Source: Neelides folsomi (taxonomy: Eukaryota; Arthropoda; Collembola; Neelipleona; Neelidae). Taken from it: 64,000 nt of DNA. Below are positions 60,876-64,000 of the stretch, in pieces; position 1 is the stretch's first letter; every line of letters starts with the position of its first letter. Location: assembly GCA_034687125.1 (NCBI GenBank), contig JAQGBZ010000003.1, positions 1-64,000 of the forward strand, in the 5' to 3' direction. A model generated the notes under the pieces. That model was given only the letters and a program-made list of their open reading frames with translations, searched no databases and was not told where the DNA came from. Made by a program: the position numbers and the translations under genes.

Positions 60876-61459
60876 TAATCCCTTAACCATATTTATGGGA
60901 CCACTATTCTCGTGTAAATAACTTTTTTTTATTAATCAACCAATTTTCATGAAATTTGAACCCAATATGTAGAATATGATGTAGTTTAAGGGAAAAATGA
61001 TTAGGTGTCAAAGGTTAGCTTAAATGCATTTCTTGAGTCGATATCACCAAGCGTCAATCGCAGCCCTTTTCACAATATGAATCATTATAGAGTTTTGTTA
61101 TATCGAATGACCAGCATCCAGGTCGGACCTAAATCCATTAGATAACTAAAAATATGGTACTAAATAGAAGCAAAAGTCAATGTGAAACCAAAACAAACAA
61201 TCGAATCATTAAAAAAAGTTTCAAATAGAGAATGGAAAAAATTTCAAATGTAGATAATCCACTCGCGATTGACGATTCGCAACCGCGACTCAAAAAGTGC
61301 ATCGAAACTGATGGGTCCACTTTTAACACCCAACCTTTTTTTGTCTTAAACTACACAAGATTATACATATTAGGTTCAAATTTCATGACAATTTGTTGAT
61401 TAATAAAAAAGTTATTTATATGAGAAAGTAGCGGTCCCGTGAATATGGTTAAGGGATTA
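60876..61459. mobile_element. Non-autonomous DNA transposon with long terminal inverted repeats
   Basis: The two ends are inverted copies of each other: TAATCCCTTAACCATAT at 60876 pairs with ATATGGTTAAGGGATTA ending at 61459. The similarity continues inward, imperfectly, for about 190-200 bases per arm (for example atttcatgaaatttgaac versus its complement near 61375, and gagtcg...gtcaatcgc near 61035 versus its complement near 61265). No transposase frame fits in the 584 bp. The TA at each outer edge fits a Tc1/mariner-type TA target duplication. It lies 176 bases before the SEC23IP start codon. Confidence 0.85.
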
Positions 61460-61635
61460 GAAACGTACAAAACGGGGAAGATCAAAGTGGGTGAAGTAAA
61501 GTGGTTTCTAACTCAGGCCTGGCAGGAGCGCGATTTAGAAAAAGGCCAACCAAGAATTGTTCACCTTCAAATCTTTTTCATTTACAGTCAGTTAAAAGTA
61601 GAAAATAGAATTTGTTCTTTTCTACATCGGCAAAA

Positions 61636-64000
61636 ATGGCAGGACCAGGTCAAGACAAGACTTTTAAAAATTCTCTGTTAAGTGGAGGTCAACTTATGTT
61701 TGAAGACATTGCATCGACTCCACTCCTCGTTCCATTCGTCGGTCAAAGTTGTAAGAACTCGGTCATCTGACATCTGTTCCTTTCATTTCAAAGCCACACT
61801 TGATCCACTTCCATTATTAGTATTATTAAAATTATCATTATTTGTATTTTGGACCAAGTGAGGTTAATAAAAGAATCTGGCCCGCACCCCGCACTAAAGA
61901 TGCAATAAAGAACTTTGTTAAATTGTAATTGAGCAATTACTCCGAAAAGGAATCGTATGTCAATTTTAAACAAATTGTCTTGTTGCACTCATTGCATGCT
62001 CACTCGATATTAACATGTAAAATAAATAGTAAATTGATTGACTCAATTCAATGATCCAAAGCTTTTAATAAGTAAGCTTTAGAGCTAGAGAAAGTCCATA
62101 TTAACGAACATTTACCCTTTGTGAAACCTTGACCCTTTAAAATACTTTCATTTAGGTATATCGACATTAGTTCGTTCAATGTCAGCATAATTCAACTATT
62201 TCTGTAGAAATTTAATTATTTTATTTTATTTCAGCTGGCAACGAAGTAGCTGTTGAAAATCCAAACAACTCAAGCAATTCACCCGCTCTCATCGTCCCAA
62301 ATGAAGACGAGCGCAGAGATGCAACGAGAAGGAATGAAGAATCTCCCGTTGCTCTCTTTGCCTCAACTTCTCAGACTTATGCGGACCCATTTGGTGCTCC
62401 AATGCTTAGTGGACCTGTGGCCTTCAGCAGTGGACAAACGGAAGGAGTAGAATTGTCAAATTACTGTCCGCCACCCAGTCAAGGAGATTTCAGGTCATTC
62501 GGAAATGGTCTTGGAAGTACCAGTGAGATCGACTTGACATCGCCCGTCAGCTCTCTTCACAGCCTCACAAGTTTCAGCCCGATTGCCGGCTCAAAGATAT
62601 TACAAGAACCAGCTGGAATACAAAGTCAAATTCGACAACTCATTCCTGAAATCCCGACACTACCTGTTTCCGAATATGCTCAAATTGCCCAAACCACCAA
62701 TTTCAATTTCGCTTCCAATGTTGGGATTGAAGCTCATGGGGTCAATCTAATCTCTCCTGGCCAATTGCCACCGCCTCCGAAATTGCCTTTACAGAGCCAC
62801 GTTTCTAAAGGTAAAATTCCGATTTTAACTAGAGTAATACATTGATATATTGTTATTATAAATACTTAGGTATATGTACATATACATAAATATAGTACTT
62901 TAATATTAAAGGGGAATTCTTATGAATTGCGACTCATAGGGATCACGTGTAGTGCATTTAGATAGGAAAATGTAAAAACGTTTTACATTTTTAGACGTTT
63001 TCACATTTACCTATGAGTCGCAATTTATAAGAATTCCCCTGGATCTTCCTATAACTACGTAATATTTATATTTGTTTAACTTTATTATTTATTATTATTT
63101 TACATTTTTATTTACTAGGAGGAATTGGACGTCGACCAGTTTATGCACAGTTCCCAGACATTTCTGCAAGCGTTTCAAATCCTTCGTTAGTTCCATTAGT
63201 TGGTGATCTATTTCCACAATCAGGACGCGAATCACTGAGCCATTTCAGGTTATTAGTTATATTTTACACATTTTGCTTTATTACTTTGCCTCATATATCT
63301 TTACACAGTTTTGTGCTTAGCTAGTATATTCGAGTAATACATACATATATAAATACATTAACATGTGTAAGTATATAAATATCAGTGTAGTCAAAAATAT
63401 TTTTCTCATATAGCCCAACACAATCAGATCAAAGTTTGGCTTCAAGTTCAAATAGCTCGATAATCACTCACTATCCAGCGGGGTTCCGGGAAAACTCATT
63501 CACTGGTGGTTCAATGGGAGCAGCCTCGCAATCAAGTTTAACATCCGAAGGATCGACAATGTCCATGTCGTCGCTTGCCCTCACACCCGTCACGTTCCAC
63601 TGGTATTGTATATTATCAAATCTTACAATTTCTTGGTTTTCATTATTTCCAAGTCTCAAGAAATAAATTGTGATTAGGTTTTACAAGAAGAAGGAATCTG
63701 ACGGAAAGATGACGTGGCTGCCTTTTACAATGGTTGACTCTGTCACATTAGAAGAAGCTTTCATGAATCGTAAGAAGGGATTATTCTTTAAAATCCTGAG
63801 ACTTTCCATTTCGTAATGAGGGGATTTAAAAGGATCGATTTTTTCAGAATTGCCAGATTCTGATGGTCTCGTTGCCACTGACGGAGGGAGATACGACGTG
63901 AACATCCATTTGAAGCTGAAACTGGCGGTTTACTGGGAAGAAACTCCCATGGAAGTTCGCCGATCTTCATGGTTTTACAAAGGGGCTCTCGATAAGCGAT
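61636..64000 (+). CDS. SEC23IP: SEC23-interacting protein (SEC23IP/p125-like), 5' part
   Basis: Phospholipase-A1-family protein that binds Sec23 at endoplasmic-reticulum exit sites and helps organise COPII coats. Exons seen: 61636-61750, 62235-62810, 63119-63248, 63414-63602, 63678-63769 and 63848 onward, cut by the window end. All junctions keep phase, giving 418 aa so far. Residues 1-335 are low-complexity, rich in Ser, Pro and Gln (PPPSQGDF, LPPPPKLPL, DPFGAPMLSG), as in the Sec23-binding N-terminus. From about 337 the WWE-like domain begins (WFYKKKESDGKMTWLPF), followed by the family signature ATDGGRYDV, VYWEETPMEVRRSSWFYKG. The long N-terminus favours SEC23IP over DDHD2, which starts near this domain. 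The SAM and DDHD domains should follow beyond the window. Confidence 0.9.
62911..63039. mobile_element. Foldback (palindromic) element in a SEC23IP intron
   Basis: Outer arms 62911-62940 and 63010-63039 are inverted copies matching at 29 of 30 positions (ggggaattcttat...gcgactcatagg). A second inner pair, 62962-62980 and 62996-63013 (ataggaaaatgtaaaaacg against its complement), shares part of the right arm. The left side carries an extra 26 bases between two copies of atagg. The whole folds into a long hairpin. It is a MITE-like element lying wholly inside the intron 62811-63118. No clear target duplication was seen. Confidence 0.8.

Overview
This is animal nuclear DNA: AT-rich, with split genes, GT-AG introns and little coding density. 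The gene set points to an arthropod. It holds a complexin of the insect type with a C-terminal CaaX box and a Skeletor/Knickkopf protein (DM13-DM13-DOMON), a family tied to chitinous cuticle. I lean towards a crustacean, perhaps a copepod, but the sequence alone cannot settle this.

Layout: (1) 12604-1112, minus, STK32/YANK kinase, 12 exons and 326 aa, with an N-myristoylation-type start. (2) 14512-18343, plus, an LRRC27-like leucine-rich-repeat protein, 9 exons and 378 aa. (3) 19266-21345, plus, MAK16, a 60S ribosome biogenesis factor, 8 exons and 287 aa. (4) 33174-23323, minus, complexin, 4 exons and 141 aa, split by two introns of more than 4 kb. (5) 59742-39487, minus, Skeletor-type gene, 23 coding exons and 1450 aa, with an alternative terminal exon at 48885-48487 that would give a 406-aa form made of only the two DM13 domains. 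(6) 61636-64000, plus, the 5' part of a SEC23IP-like gene, which runs off the window. Exons were joined by hand from splice signals, reading phase and family similarity. Every junction in these six models keeps phase.

The 7.8-kb first intron of the Skeletor gene appears to hold a further minus-strand gene at about 58-55.6 kb. At least seven exons join in phase to a stop. I do not recognise the product; its last exons weakly recall arthropod gustatory-receptor-type chemoreceptors. Two inverted-repeat elements flank or sit in the SEC23IP gene: a 584-bp TA-flanked element ending 176 bp before its start codon, and a foldback element of about 130 bp in its second intron.

The genes do not form a pathway. 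They are housekeeping (MAK16, SEC23IP), neuronal (complexin), cuticle-related (Skeletor) and poorly known (STK32, LRRC27). The long stretches between exons are mostly AT-rich. Several blocks near 10.9-13.2, 21.5-22.8, 31-34 and 36.6-38.7 kb are richer in G+C and carry open frames that I could not assign.
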